The notes: generated by a model from the letters alone, not told the origin. Counted from the first letter of the stretch, positions 19,098 to 28,787 are shown. The stretch: DNA of 64,000 nucleotides from Desulfobacteraceae bacterium (GCA_013003715.1 JABDIN010000043.1:1-64000), one strand, 5' to 3'. Translations and numbers: made by a program.

Positions 19098-19856
19098 ATG
19101 GTAAAGTATATCATTATTGGTTTCGCGGTATCGTTGTTTACTATACAGCCACCCGCTTATGGTGAAAACACGACGACGGTCCAGGAAAAAATGACGGGCG
19201 CCATAAAAACCGAATCCACGGCTCAGTCGGCGGCAGACGATTGGAACGGTACAAAGAGTGATCTGGTCAATGAAATCCGGGATCTGCAGACGCGTCTGGT
19301 ATGGCTGCAATACCAGAAAAAGAAGCATGAAATTTATGTCCAGGGCGTAAAGGATAATATCGCTGATCTCGAGGCACGGAAACTGGAGGCCAGAAAACTC
19401 CGGGAGAGCCTTGAGCCCTATCTGGAAGAAGTTGTGGGCCGTCTGGAGTCATTCATCCCCGATGACCTTCCGTATTTATCGGAAGAGCGGCAACAGCGTC
19501 TCTATTTTTTAAAAAACACCCTCAATGATTATCAATTGGATCTGGGTGAAAAACTCCGCCGCGTCTACGAAGCGCTAAGCGTGGAAGCGACTTATGGCAA
19601 AATGGTAACCAGTAGTGACGAAACCCTTGCTCTTTTTGGCGTTGACACGGAGGTTAAGGTGTTTCGGTTGGGGCGTCTGGCCATGTTCTATCAGACACTG
19701 GACGGCAAAAATGTCGGTTTCTGGAATCCCCGGAATCAAAAATGGGAACCCCTGACCAGGGACTTTGTCACGGTGATCCGGCATTCTCTTGAAATGGCAC
19801 GGCGAGAGCGTACGGTGCAGCTGATTCAACTACCCATAGGAGCTGAAATACAATGA
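19098..19856 (+). CDS. DUF3450 family periplasmic TonB-system accessory protein
   Basis: Secreted coiled-coil protein, 252 residues, with an N-terminal signal peptide (about residues 1-22, cleavage after AYG). A long charged helix follows (KSDLVNEIRDLQTRLVWLQYQKKKHEIYVQGVKDN), then a globular part with FIPDDLPYLSEERQQRL and a C-terminal region rich in aromatic residues (AMFYQTLDGKNVGFWNP). DUF3450 genes are typically the first gene of TonB2/TonB3-type clusters, and here the gene precedes a TtpC-like gene with a four-base overlap. AAGGGG precedes the ATG. Its molecular role is unknown; it probably acts with the periplasmic domain of the next protein. Confidence 0.88.
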   Translation: MVKYIIIGFAVSLFTIQPPAYGENTTTVQEKMTGAIKTESTAQSAADDWNGTKSDLVNEIRDLQTRLVWLQYQKKKHEIYVQGVKDNIADLEARKLEARKLRESLEPYLEEVVGRLESFIPDDLPYLSEERQQRLYFLKNTLNDYQLDLGEKLRRVYEALSVEATYGKMVTSSDETLALFGVDTEVKVFRLGRLAMFYQTLDGKNVGFWNPRNQKWEPLTRDFVTVIRHSLEMARRERTVQLIQLPIGAEIQ

Positions 19857-21289
19857 GATATACCAAATGTTTTTTGATAGTTGCGGTGTGGCTGGCCGCT
19901 GGCCTTTTTGCTTTCACTGGTTTCGCCGGTGCCGAGGACAAATGGACGAACGTCAAATCCGGCATCGATCAGGAGGCGGACCGGGCAGCCAAGGATGCAG
20001 AGTTGACCCGGGACCTGATCAATAAAGACCGGAAGACGCTCATGGGAGAACTTTCCGTTCTGAAAAAACAAATCGAAACGGAACAGGCCGCGCTTGATAG
20101 CCTTAAAGGCGAATTCGATGAACTGAGCAAACAGGAAGTCGACCTTAAAATAGAGCTGGAAAAAGAACACCGCGAGGTGGCGGATGTGGAAGGCAGCGTC
20201 CGGGGTGCCTTGAAAGACGCAGCATCCATGGTCCGCGACAACCCGATCACGGCGCAGAATCCGGAGCGAAGCCGGATGGTCAATACCATGATCGACTCAA
20301 CGAAATTTCCGGGTATGGCCGGAATTGAGAAAGTGGTCGAGCTGTATTTTGAGGAATTATCATCCGGTGGGAAAATTGTGCGCTACGACGGGGAATTCAT
20401 CGGCAAGGACGGCAAAGTCACTGCCGGTGAGATAATCCGTGCCGGTCGGTTCACCAGCTACTATCGCCTGCCGGACGGCACCGTGGATTTTCTGAAACCC
20501 GACGCCAGCGGTGAAAAATTATTGGCCGTAGCCGGTGAAGCGCCGGGTGCCGCCAAAAAAGTCATATCGGCGTACTTCGACAAAAAGGACACCATATTGC
20601 CGGTGGATCCGTCGGGTGGTGCGGTCTTTGCCCAAATGACCAAAAAAACGAATTGGGGCGAGCTGTTCGAACAGGGTGGGATTCTCATGTGGCCTATCCT
20701 GATAGTTGCCGGCATCGCTATACTGCTGATGATCGAGCGGTTTGTCGTACTGGGCAGTACCACATCCAACACGGACAAGATCATGGGAAAACTCAACGCA
20801 CTGGCGAAAACTTCGAACTGGAAAAAATGTCTTGAGATCTGCGAATGCAATCGCCGGGTGCCCACCTGCCGTATGCTTACCAGTGCGCTAAAGCATATCG
20901 GCCACACCCAGGAGGTCCTTGAAAATACGCTACAGGAGGCTATTCTGCGCGAAATGCCGCGCCTGGAAAGGTTTTTGCCGACCCTCAGCGTACTGGCTGC
21001 CATCGCACCGCTGTTGGGTCTTCTGGGAACCGTCACCGGCATGATCAATACCTTTAAAGTGATAACTGTTGTGGGTACCGGTGATCCGCGCATGATGTCC
21101 GGCGGCATCTCCGAAGCGCTTTTAACAACACAATTCGGGCTGGCCGTGGCGATTCCCATCATGATGATTCATCACCTCCTGGAGCGCCGGGTGGACAAAA
21201 TTACCGGCGATATGGAAGAAAAAGGCACCGCGTTTGCGGTCACCTTGCTCAAGACCGGGGCCGTGACCATGACGGAAGAAGAGGCGTAA
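19853..21289 (+). CDS. MotA/TolQ/ExbB proton-channel protein with N-terminal periplasmic coiled coil (TtpC-like)
   Basis: TtpC-type component that links TonB2 to its ExbB2/ExbD2 motor in Vibrio-like systems. Signal peptide at 1-27; coiled coil about 30-115 (LMGELSVLKKQIETEQAAL); a periplasmic region to about 270; membrane helix near 277-300 (ILMWPILIVAGIAILLMIER). The MotA/TolQ/ExbB core carries two more helices, LPTLSVLAAIAPLLGLLGTV and the segment around TTQFGLAVAIPIMM. At 478 residues it is more than twice the length of plain ExbB because of the periplasmic half. It overlaps the upstream DUF3450 gene (ATGA), and the next gene starts two bases after its stop. Confidence 0.92.
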   Translation: MRYTKCFLIVAVWLAAGLFAFTGFAGAEDKWTNVKSGIDQEADRAAKDAELTRDLINKDRKTLMGELSVLKKQIETEQAALDSLKGEFDELSKQEVDLKIELEKEHREVADVEGSVRGALKDAASMVRDNPITAQNPERSRMVNTMIDSTKFPGMAGIEKVVELYFEELSSGGKIVRYDGEFIGKDGKVTAGEIIRAGRFTSYYRLPDGTVDFLKPDASGEKLLAVAGEAPGAAKKVISAYFDKKDTILPVDPSGGAVFAQMTKKTNWGELFEQGGILMWPILIVAGIAILLMIERFVVLGSTTSNTDKIMGKLNALAKTSNWKKCLEICECNRRVPTCRMLTSALKHIGHTQEVLENTLQEAILREMPRLERFLPTLSVLAAIAPLLGLLGTVTGMINTFKVITVVGTGDPRMMSGGISEALLTTQFGLAVAIPIMMIHHLLERRVDKITGDMEEKGTAFAVTLLKTGAVTMTEEEA

Positions 21290-21290
21290 C

Positions 21291-21896
21291 GTGCAGAGCG
21301 ATTTCTATCTAAATATGCTCGAGCACCTCAAAACCGGTGGCTGGGTAATGATACCGCTGGTGGTGGTCTCGATAATTATGGTGTTTCTGATCATCGTTAA
21401 ATTCCTGGAGATGCGCACCTTTACACAAGGTGATATCTCGGTCGACCAATGCCTTAAAACAGCCGGTCAGCCGGATTTTTCCGCTGCCTTCTGGCAGCAG
21501 GCGATTATTTCCGGTTTCCTGCGGGGCCGGACCTTCAATGAAAGCCTCGACCGTAACATTCTCGATAGTCTCCGGCTTCGCCAGGAGGCATTTGCCAAAC
21601 GGCTTATCGGCATCATTGCGATTCTGGCGGCGGTTGCTCCGCTGCTGGGACTGCTGGGTACCGTTGGCGGTATGATCAAAACCTTCACGGTTATCTCCGT
21701 ATATGGAACCGGCAATGCCAAGGCATTGGCATCGGGTATTTCGGAAGCGCTCATTACCACCCAAACCGGCCTGGTCGTCGCCATTCCGGGGCTATTCCTG
21801 GCCAGTTATTTGAATCGCAGGTCCGAAAAGCTTTTGGCACGCATGCAGCGTTTTTGCCTTGGACTTTTAAAACAGCACCGGTCGATAAAGGGTTAA
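21291..21896 (+). CDS. exbB: ExbB proton-channel subunit
   Basis: Second MotA/TolQ/ExbB-family protein of the operon, 201 residues without a periplasmic extension. It has a first membrane helix near 15-38 (GWVMIPLVVVSIIMVFLIIV) and the paired helices IGIIAILAAVAPLLGLLGTVGG and LITTQTGLVVAIPGLFLASY. It starts at GTG, two bases after the previous stop, so translation is probably coupled. With the ExbD-like protein it should form the proton-driven motor for TonB. The TtpC-like paralogue just upstream explains the close similarity of the GLLGTV.GM segments. Confidence 0.93.
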   Translation: MQSDFYLNMLEHLKTGGWVMIPLVVVSIIMVFLIIVKFLEMRTFTQGDISVDQCLKTAGQPDFSAAFWQQAIISGFLRGRTFNESLDRNILDSLRLRQEAFAKRLIGIIAILAAVAPLLGLLGTVGGMIKTFTVISVYGTGNAKALASGISEALITTQTGLVVAIPGLFLASYLNRRSEKLLARMQRFCLGLLKQHRSIKG

Positions 21897-21955
21897 CGCA
21901 TAGCTCAGCCGAAAAAACTCAGAGAAACCACAGAAAGCCCGAAAGAGTCCTCATT

Positions 21956-22366
21956 ATGAAGAAAATTATAACACGGCAGCGCCGATCCGGGGGAACCGAA
22001 CTCAACATGGCGTCCCTGATTGATATGATATTCATTCTCCTCATTTTTTTCCTGGTGACCACCTCATTTGTCAAAGAGGCCGGTGTGGAGGTTCAGCGGC
22101 CATTGGCTTCATCCGCGGAAACAAAGGAGAAGACCAACCTGGTGGTGGCGGTTACCCACGAAGGCACCATCTACGTGGAGGGACGCACCATTGATATCCG
22201 GTCCGTTAGGGCCTATATGGAACGGTTTCTGGCGGAAACACCAAAGGGGTCGGTGGTGATCGCGGCGGACAAGGACAGCCGGACCGGTACGGTGATCCAG
22301 GTGCTGGATGCCTGTCGGTTGGCCGGTGTTAAAAATGTAAGTGTGGCAGCCAGGAGGCCTGAATGA
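21956..22366 (+). CDS. exbD: ExbD/TolR biopolymer transport protein
   Basis: 136-residue ExbD with one membrane helix near 22-42 (MIFILLIFFLVTTSF). The conserved membrane Asp lies in NMASLIDMIFIL and is the proton-coupling residue in the family. The periplasmic part has VVAVTHEGTIYVEGR, then VVIAADKDSRTGTVIQVLDACRLAG. I start at ATG 21956 rather than the in-frame ATG at 21854, because the longer version would overlap exbB and add 34 residues unlike ExbD. It overlaps the TonB gene by four bases. Confidence 0.93.
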   Translation: MKKIITRQRRSGGTELNMASLIDMIFILLIFFLVTTSFVKEAGVEVQRPLASSAETKEKTNLVVAVTHEGTIYVEGRTIDIRSVRAYMERFLAETPKGSVVIAADKDSRTGTVIQVLDACRLAGVKNVSVAARRPE

Positions 22367-23025
22367 CATTGCGGATAAACTGGATACGGCTGTCCGTAGC
22401 CCTCACCGCCACGGTGTTGATAAACGCCTTTTTATTTGCCGGGCTGCCGCTGCTGACACGGGCGACAAAAAGCGAGCGTTCCACGCCGTTCGAAAGCGCT
22501 ATCATGATAGCGCACATCAAGCCACCCAAACCGCCGGAGGAGATCAAAAAAAGGGAACTCAAAGAGCGAAAACTCAAACAGATGCAAAAACAACAAACCG
22601 ATGCGAAGGCCGCCAAACCAAAACTGGATGTATCCGAATTTGATTTTGCACCGGACATGGAAGGCGGGATCGGTGGCATGAGCATCGGCAGCATGACCGG
22701 TATAAATGGATTCAAAACCGAAATGCAGAAAATTGAGTTTGAGCTGTCCGAAGTCGACAATCCACCCCGGGTGACGCGCAGAGTGCCGGCCATGTATCCT
22801 TTCAGCGCAAAACGAAGAGGTATCAAGGGCAAGGTTCTCATCCGGTGCCTGGTGGGTATCGATGGTATCGCCCGGAAACATCGTATCATATCATCGGAAC
22901 CCGAAGGTGTTTTCGATGAAGCCGCACTTTCGGCGCTGGAACGGTGGCGGTTCAAACCCGGAATACTCGGCGGTGAACCCGTGCCCACCTGGGTTCGCGT
23001 ACCGTTTGTTTTTGAATTGAAGTGA
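22363..23025 (+). CDS. tonB: TonB-family energy transducer (TonB2 type)
   Basis: 220 residues: N-terminal membrane anchor (about 9-32, with His absent from the helix), a short Pro-Lys linker (KPPKPPEEIKKRELKERKLKQ) rather than the long Pro-rich rod of classical TonB, and a C-terminal TonB domain (PRVTRRVPAMYPFSAKRRGI, then ALSALERWRFKPG). The short linker is typical of TonB2/TonB3, which work with a TtpC protein such as the one at 19853. It ends inside a GAAGT tandem repeat. It should transmit the ExbBD proton force to the divergent receptor and possibly to receptors elsewhere. Confidence 0.92.
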   Translation: MTLRINWIRLSVALTATVLINAFLFAGLPLLTRATKSERSTPFESAIMIAHIKPPKPPEEIKKRELKERKLKQMQKQQTDAKAAKPKLDVSEFDFAPDMEGGIGGMSIGSMTGINGFKTEMQKIEFELSEVDNPPRVTRRVPAMYPFSAKRRGIKGKVLIRCLVGIDGIARKHRIISSEPEGVFDEAALSALERWRFKPGILGGEPVPTWVRVPFVFELK

Positions 23026-23042
23026 AGTGAAGTGAAGTGAAG
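23019..23042. repeat. Pentanucleotide tandem repeat (GAAGT)n at the end of tonB
   Basis: Four perfect GAAGT units plus a partial fifth. The tonB stop codon (23023-23025) lies in the first unit, and every unit carries TGA across its junction, so slippage would hardly alter the protein. Confidence 0.8.
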
Positions 23043-23103
23043 ATGGAGATCATCAGCCCTTCATTTGTAAAGCATAAATTCGATTATCAGAGAAATAACA
23101 CAT

Positions 23104-24315
23104 ATGAAGATTAAGATATCCCTGAGTCCCTGTTGCGGTGGTGCGATCCTTGCGGTAATGTTGTTCTGTCTCCTGGCGGCGCCGTTGCATTCATCGGAAA
23201 TCGATGTGACCAAACTACCCAAGGAAGCTGTCAAGGCGCTCTATTTAGGGCAACAGGCGCTGCAGGAAAATGATTTTGCGGCGGCAGTCGGGATTCTGAC
23301 CGAGTACATGGCCGCAGCAAAGGAGGCCATACCGCTGCCGGCCTTCCAGATGCTCGCACACGCCTATTATCAGACACCGGACCTGGAAAAAGCCCTGAAG
23401 ACGTACAAGGCGGCTTTTGAGACCTATCCCGACGCGTCGGAAATGCTGCGCAATTGGGCCATCATGGCTTATGAGACTGGTGGTTTGGAAGAGGCCGCCC
23501 GGCTTTTCGAAAAATTATACCGGGTCAAGGGCGAACAGGACAAGAAGGTTCTCTACCAGGCCGCAGGGCTCTACTTTCAGGCAGTCAATCTCAAAGAAAC
23601 CAAACGCTTGCTCACAGAACTGCTCACCTCAGGTGTTGAGCCCGAGATCAAATGGTATGAAGACATCATTGCCATCTGCATAGAGGAAAAACAGTGGCGC
23701 CAGGCGGAAAAATGGGCGACCGCATTGTTGGAACGGCAGCCGGATCGCTCCGAGTACTGGCGTTTATTGGCCCAGATTCGTCTCGATCGTGAGGAATACA
23801 GGGCAGCGGCCAGCTATCTTGAAATCGCCTACCGGTTGAAAAGTCCCCTGAAAAGTGACTGGCTCGAGTTGTCCGATCTTTACCTCTACCTGAATGCCCC
23901 GCTGATGGCCATTCGATGCATGGAAACCGCATACGCGGGTGATATACCCGAAGAACTGAAACGAAAGATCGCCAATGTCTATGCCCGTACGCAGCGGTTC
24001 GACCTGGCGCTGACCTATATTAACGAGGCCATAAAAAAAGGGCTGTCGGCCGAACTCTTTTTCGAAAAAGGCCGCCTGCTGTATGATGCCATGCGGTATG
24101 AAGAAGCGATTCAGTCGTTTAAGGACTGCGTGAAATTGGACCCCAAACACGGCCAGGCTTATATTATGGCTGGCTTTGCCACCTGGAACCTGAGACAATG
24201 GAATAATTCCCGCAGCTTTTTTGCAACCGCATCGGCGTTGCCCAAGTTTCATGATCAGGCAAACGAAGCCGTGATCGTACTTGATGATCTGATTGCCGCC
24301 TTCAGCGAAAATTAG
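23104..24315 (+). CDS. Periplasmic TPR-repeat protein of the TonB2 operon
   Basis: 403 residues with a signal peptide (about 1-31, LAVMLFCLLAAPLHSSE) followed by roughly nine tetratricopeptide-like repeats, for example ALYLGQQALQENDFAAAVGIL, MLRNWAIMAYETGGLEEAARLF and LFFEKGRLLYDAMRYEEAIQSF. TPR genes of this kind are commonly the last gene of Vibrio-type tonB2/tonB3 clusters. It starts 78 bases after tonB and ends at a probable terminator. Its partner and function are unknown; a scaffold for the TtpC/ExbB complex or peptidoglycan contact is a reasonable inference. Confidence 0.87.
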   Translation: MKIKISLSPCCGGAILAVMLFCLLAAPLHSSEIDVTKLPKEAVKALYLGQQALQENDFAAAVGILTEYMAAAKEAIPLPAFQMLAHAYYQTPDLEKALKTYKAAFETYPDASEMLRNWAIMAYETGGLEEAARLFEKLYRVKGEQDKKVLYQAAGLYFQAVNLKETKRLLTELLTSGVEPEIKWYEDIIAICIEEKQWRQAEKWATALLERQPDRSEYWRLLAQIRLDREEYRAAASYLEIAYRLKSPLKSDWLELSDLYLYLNAPLMAIRCMETAYAGDIPEELKRKIANVYARTQRFDLALTYINEAIKKGLSAELFFEKGRLLYDAMRYEEAIQSFKDCVKLDPKHGQAYIMAGFATWNLRQWNNSRSFFATASALPKFHDQANEAVIVLDDLIAAFSEN

Positions 24316-24340
24316 AAAGAATGCATGCTTTCCGTTTTTT
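24315..24340 (+). terminator. Probable Rho-independent terminator after the TonB2 operon
   Basis: GAAAG (24315-24319) pairs with CTTTC (24328-24332) around an ATGCAT core, followed by CCG and six T. The stem is short and A-T rich, so termination may be partial. Confidence 0.5.
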
Positions 24341-24697
24341 AGGACCGCTTGGAACACTACGTAAATATAAAACGACAACATCCAGCCATTTGACATTTGG
24401 ATTCTGTCATTTGAAATTATTACAGGGCCTTGTATCAACGCATACCCATAATTTTGAGTGTCTGATACCATGCTGAATCGTCGTGCGAGCAACCCGGCCG
24501 GTTCTTTCACCTTCCCTGTTTTTTTCTAAAAATACCTGGTAAGTAATGTTGAATCCAATGGTGTTCGATGACTTGCCGGGATTGATTTTGACTTTAGCAT
24601 GAGGACCGGATAAATATCCCAGGCAGTCGTCCATGACTAATCCCGGCCGCATGATGTGCCCGGCTGAATCAATTCCCATGGAGGGACGCAGACTGCC
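24341..24697. other. Intergenic region carrying one copy of a 36-base dispersed repeat
   Basis: No supportable gene. At 24432-24467 it holds GTATCAAC-G-CATACCCATA followed by a T-rich stretch and TCTGATA; a close relative occurs in opposite orientation at 31964-32000. The ends TATCA and TGATA are complementary. A minus-strand open frame at 24407-24679 has no family match I recognise and is probably chance. Confidence 0.55.
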
Positions 24698-27600
24698 ATG
24701 TCTTCAATTGTAGCGCATGCACCTGAATTTTCAGAAACCCGCGCACGGGACATCGCCAACGACATCTTCGGCATTGATGGACCGGCAAAGGCGCTGCCAA
24801 GTGAACGGGATCAGAATTTCCAGATTACCGGTGCCAACGGTGCCGCGTATGTCCTGAAAATCGCCAATGCGGGCGAATCCGTCGAGGTGCTCCGGTGCCA
24901 GAATCTGGCCATGGATCACATCAACGGGAAGAAACCGGTATTTTCATGGCCTGTAACCTGCTGCCCGCAGGTCTGTCGGGCGCTTAACGGTGAGGAGATC
25001 GTACCCGCCACCGGGGACGACGGAAATACCTACCAAACGCGAATGCTCACCTGGGTCGACGGCAAACCCCTGGCCGCCGCAAAACCCCACGACTCCCGGC
25101 TCATGGCAAACCTCGGCCATTTTTTCGGCCGGCTGGACCAGGCCTTGGCTGACTTTCGACACCCCGCCGCGCATCGTGATTTTTACTGGGATTTACAGAA
25201 TGCCGGGAAGGTTGTCAGCCGGAAAGCACATCTTATTGATGATCGGGACGGACGGCAACTGGTGGACGGTTTCCTGGATCGTTACACAACACATGTGGCC
25301 GGCAGGCTGGACAATTTACGAAAAGGTGTGATCCACAATGACGGGAACGATAACAATGTCCTGGTGTCCTTTGGCAGCCGCTGGTCCCTTCACATCGAAG
25401 GCGTCATCGATTTCGGAGATATGGTCCATACCCATGTGATCAACGAGCTGGCCATCACCTGTGCCTATGCCATGATGGGCAAGGCTGATCCGTTGAGCAC
25501 GGCCAGGCATATTGTGGCCGGCTATCACCAGGAAAATCCCCTCGGCAGCGATGAGGTGGAAGTGTTGTTCGATCTCATCTGCATGCGGCTTTGCGTAAGC
25601 GTCTGCAATGCCGTTGAACAATTCCGATGTGCGCCCGAAAACAAATATTTGACGATTTCGGAGAAACCCGCGTGGGACCTGCTGGCCCGTTTGAAGCAGG
25701 TTCATCCACGCTATGCCCGCTATGTTTTCCGGGAAGCCTGCGGTATGGACCCGGTACCTGAATCACCCCGGATCACATCCTGGCTGATGCGGCACCAATC
25801 CGATTTTTCATCCATAACCGGAAGACCGTTAACACCTGAAAATTGCCATGTGTTTGATCTGAGTGTGAATAGCCCTCTGATCACCGCCGGTCCTGAACTC
25901 AAAAACCCGGCGCTGCTCACCGGACGGCTTTTCAGGGAGATGAGTGCGGCCCATACCGATGTCGGCATCGGACAATATGACGAGGCCAGAATAGGCTATG
26001 TGAGCGATCAATACGCGGTGACCAGCAATGAACTGCCGCGCCGGCGGACCATACATCTGGGCATCGACCTGTTCATGGCGGAGGGGTCACCGGTTCATGC
26101 CTTCCATGACGGCATTGTCCACAGCACGGCCAACAACGCGGAACCATTGGATTACGGCCCGACCATCATTCTCTCACATGAAACCGGTGAAGGCGATCTC
26201 TTCCATACCCTGTATGGCCATCTGTGTGAAGATTCGCTTGAAAACATCGGGACCGGTATGCATATCCGCGCCGGAGACGTCTTTGCCCGTGTCGGATCAC
26301 CGGCGGTGAACGGCGGTTCTCCCCCCCATGTCCATTTCCAGATTATCACGGATATGATCGGAAACGCGGGTAATTTCGCCGGTGTGGCGCGAGCGGATCT
26401 CAGAGGCGTCTGGAACAGTATATCCCCCGATCCCGATTGCATCCTGGGCATCGGTGATAAGGGTCCGGTAGCAGCGACGCCGGACTCAGCGGCCATCATA
26501 CGCGTACGCCAGCGCCATTTGGGGAAAAGCCTGAGCGTCTCCTACGACCAGCCGCTGAATATCATCCGGGGAGTGGCACAGTATCTCTATTCGGACACCG
26601 GACAGGCCTACCTGGACGGTGTTAACAATGTCAGCCACGTAGGGCATTGCCATCCCCATGTGGTGGCCGCAGGACAGCGGCAAATGGCGGTCCTGAATAC
26701 CAATACCCGTTATCTGCACAACAACATTACCCGGTATGCCGAACGGCTTCTGTCCAAATTCCCCGATCCGTTGAACGTCTGTTTTTTTGTCTGTACGGGC
26801 AGCGAGGCCAATGAACTCGCCCTGCGGATGGCCCGGACCTATACCGATGCCCGGGATATTATCATGATCGACGGCGCCTACCACGGCAATACCCAGGCAC
26901 TGATAGATATCAGTCCGTACAAACACGATGGTCCGGGTGGAAAAGGTCCGCCGCCGTGGGCGCATAAGGTCACCATGCCCTGCGCGTTTCGCGGGCCCTA
27001 TAAAGGTATGGGCGAGAAGACCGGTGGCCGCTATGCGGATACCGTCGGCGACACCGTTCGCCACATAAAGGAAAAAGGTGGGCGCGTGGCCGCTTTCATA
27101 TGTGAGAGTATGCTGGGTTGCGGCGGGCAGGTGATATTACCGGAGAATTATTTGGCTGCCGCTTTCGAAAAGGTCCGCGCAGCAGGCGGTGTGTGTGTCG
27201 CCGACGAGGTCCAGGTGGGATTCGGCCGTGTGGGCACCCACTTCTGGGCGTTTGAAACACAGAGCGTCGTTCCGGATATTGTCACCCTGGGAAAACCCAT
27301 CGGCAACGGCCATCCCCTGGCGGCGGTAGTCACCACACCGGCCATTGCGGCTGCTTTCAACAACGGGATGGAATATTTCAACACCTTCGGCGGCAATCCG
27401 GTATCCTGCGCCATTGGAATGTCGGTGTTGGATGTCATCGAAACGGAAAACCTGCAGGAAAATGCGCGGACGGTCGGATGCTATATGCTGGAACGGCTGG
27501 AAACCCTGAAGGACAAATATCCCCTTGTGGGTGACGTTCGCGGCCTCGGCCTCTATGCCGGTGTGGAACTGGTGACGAACAGGGAAACATTGGACCCGGC

Positions 27601-27781
27601 GGCCGAGCACGCCGCGTATATCATCAACCGGATGAAGGCATATGGCATCCTGTTGAGCACGGACGGACCGTTGCATAACATATTGAAGTTCAAACCGCCC
27701 CTTGTCTTTACACATGAGAATGCCGACATGGTGGTGTCCGCCCTGGACAAGATACTGGGTGAAGATGCGTTGCAGATATAA
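24698..27781 (+). CDS. Three-domain fusion: APH-type kinase, M23 peptidase domain, class III aminotransferase
   Basis: 1027-residue protein. Residues 1-350 are an aminoglycoside-phosphotransferase/choline-kinase fold with catalytic loop HNDGNDNN near 212 and metal motif IDFGDM. Residues about 440-590 match the LysM-less M23 lysostaphin-like fold: [16 protein letters not shown] and PPHVHF supply the zinc ligands. Residues about 600-1027 are a class III PLP aminotransferase, with [23 protein letters not shown] and Schiff-base Lys in [15 protein letters not shown]. Fusions of this architecture occur in Proteobacteria, and the last domain is related to ethanolamine-phosphate and hydroxylysine-phosphate phospho-lyases; phosphorylation then elimination of an amino alcohol is thus a reasonable guess. 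No signal peptide, so the M23 domain may not act on the wall. It leads a plus-strand group with a GNAT gene and nadE. Confidence 0.88.
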   Translation: MSSIVAHAPEFSETRARDIANDIFGIDGPAKALPSERDQNFQITGANGAAYVLKIANAGESVEVLRCQNLAMDHINGKKPVFSWPVTCCPQVCRALNGEEIVPATGDDGNTYQTRMLTWVDGKPLAAAKPHDSRLMANLGHFFGRLDQALADFRHPAAHRDFYWDLQNAGKVVSRKAHLIDDRDGRQLVDGFLDRYTTHVAGRLDNLRKGVIHNDGNDNNVLVSFGSRWSLHIEGVIDFGDMVHTHVINELAITCAYAMMGKADPLSTARHIVAGYHQENPLGSDEVEVLFDLICMRLCVSVCNAVEQFRCAPENKYLTISEKPAWDLLARLKQVHPRYARYVFREACGMDPVPESPRITSWLMRHQSDFSSITGRPLTPENCHVFDLSVNSPLITAGPELKNPALLTGRLFREMSAAHTDVGIGQYDEARIGYVSDQYAVTSNELPRRRTIHLGIDLFMAEGSPVHAFHDGIVHSTANNAEPLDYGPTIILSHETGEGDLFHTLYGHLCEDSLENIGTGMHIRAGDVFARVGSPAVNGGSPPHVHFQIITDMIGNAGNFAGVARADLRGVWNSISPDPDCILGIGDKGPVAATPDSAAIIRVRQRHLGKSLSVSYDQPLNIIRGVAQYLYSDTGQAYLDGVNNVSHVGHCHPHVVAAGQRQMAVLNTNTRYLHNNITRYAERLLSKFPDPLNVCFFVCTGSEANELALRMARTYTDARDIIMIDGAYHGNTQALIDISPYKHDGPGGKGPPPWAHKVTMPCAFRGPYKGMGEKTGGRYADTVGDTVRHIKEKGGRVAAFICESMLGCGGQVILPENYLAAAFEKVRAAGGVCVADEVQVGFGRVGTHFWAFETQSVVPDIVTLGKPIGNGHPLAAVVTTPAIAAAFNNGMEYFNTFGGNPVSCAIGMSVLDVIETENLQENARTVGCYMLERLETLKDKYPLVGDVRGLGLYAGVELVTNRETLDPAAEHAAYIINRMKAYGILLSTDGPLHNILKFKPPLVFTHENADMVVSALDKILGEDALQI

Positions 27782-27804
27782 CCTGAAGATGCGTTGCAGA
27801 TATA
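27761..27804. repeat. 24-base tandem duplication spanning the stop of the fusion gene
   Basis: GAAGATGCGTTGCAGATATA occurs at 27761-27780 and again at 27785-27804, separated by ACCT. The duplication copies the last codons and stop region, so the second copy lies outside the gene. Confidence 0.85.
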
Positions 27805-27857
27805 AACTATGGATATTTCCTGCAGCATGCATGGGAATGGCCGTTGAAACATATTAA

Positions 27858-28787
27858 ATGGCAGGAGCCGATTTGAAAATCCACATCCAGATCCCCCCCG
27901 GAAGCAGTGACCTGAAATGGATCCGGGATCATTTGATCGAATATAATAAACCGCATATCGGTGACATTCCGCGCGAACAACTGGCCGCCCTGGTCAAGGA
28001 TGATAATGGGCGGAATATAGGGGGAATCAGCGGCTTTATCATCGGTGACTGGCTGCAGATCGACCTGTTGGTAATCAGAGAGGATTACCGGGGCAAGGGC
28101 ATCGGCACCCGTCTCCTTCTCGCCCTCGAGGGTACGGCTGTGGATCGCGGCTGTAAAACAAGCTTTTTGGATACCCTGGATTTTCAGGCCAAACCGTTTT
28201 ACGAAAAAAACGGATACCGTGTGGTCTTTGAAAAGCCCAATTTCCCGCGCACCCATTGCTGCTATTACTTGCAGAAACCATTGCGCGCCATTGACAAAAA
28301 ACAGGTGATGCCGGGTAAGCTCCTGATTCGCGAGGCCACGACAGCCGATTTCGGAATAGCTGGAATTCTGTTCTCCGAGGAAAACCGTTTTCATACGGAA
28401 CTGCTGCCGGACATATTCCAGGTGGCGGTTCCCATCATGACCCATCAATGGTATGACGGGATCATCGAAAACCCGCGGAAGAAACTGTATATAGCGGAAA
28501 AGAAGGGTAAGGCCGTCGGACTGATACTGATGGTTCTGAAATCAAATCCCAAGGATTCCATTTTCGCCCGTCGCAACTATATTTTCATAGACGAAATCAT
28601 GGTAACCGAATCCTGCCGGGGCCAGGGCATCGGCCGCAAACTTATGGCCCTGGCCCGAAAATGGGCAAAAGAAAAAAAGGTGCGCATCATCGAACTCAAC
28701 ACCTGGGAAAAAAGCGCCAAGGCACGGCAATTCTATGACACTATGGGATTTAAAACCGTGAGAAGGATCTTGAGACTGGAATTATAG
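27858..28787 (+). CDS. Double GNAT-domain N-acetyltransferase
   Basis: 309 residues containing two GNAT folds. The first (about 1-145) has the acetyl-CoA loop VIREDYRGKGIGTRLL; the second (about 155-309) has VTESCRGQGIGRKLM and ends with NTWEKSAKARQFYDTMGF. Both keep the R/QxxGxG/A pyrophosphate loop. The substrate is unknown; such proteins acetylate amines on small molecules or proteins. A TTG at 27873 preceded by CAGGAG is an alternative start to the ATG at 27858. It lies 76 bases after the APH-M23-aminotransferase gene and two bases before nadE, so the three are probably one operon. Confidence 0.85.
   Translation: MAGADLKIHIQIPPGSSDLKWIRDHLIEYNKPHIGDIPREQLAALVKDDNGRNIGGISGFIIGDWLQIDLLVIREDYRGKGIGTRLLLALEGTAVDRGCKTSFLDTLDFQAKPFYEKNGYRVVFEKPNFPRTHCCYYLQKPLRAIDKKQVMPGKLLIREATTADFGIAGILFSEENRFHTELLPDIFQVAVPIMTHQWYDGIIENPRKKLYIAEKKGKAVGLILMVLKSNPKDSIFARRNYIFIDEIMVTESCRGQGIGRKLMALARKWAKEKKVRIIELNTWEKSAKARQFYDTMGFKTVRRILRLEL

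Noticed and set aside
24407-24679. Minus-strand 90-codon frame in the region before the fusion gene
   Set aside because: It contains the dispersed repeat within it and has no protein-like features or ribosome site.
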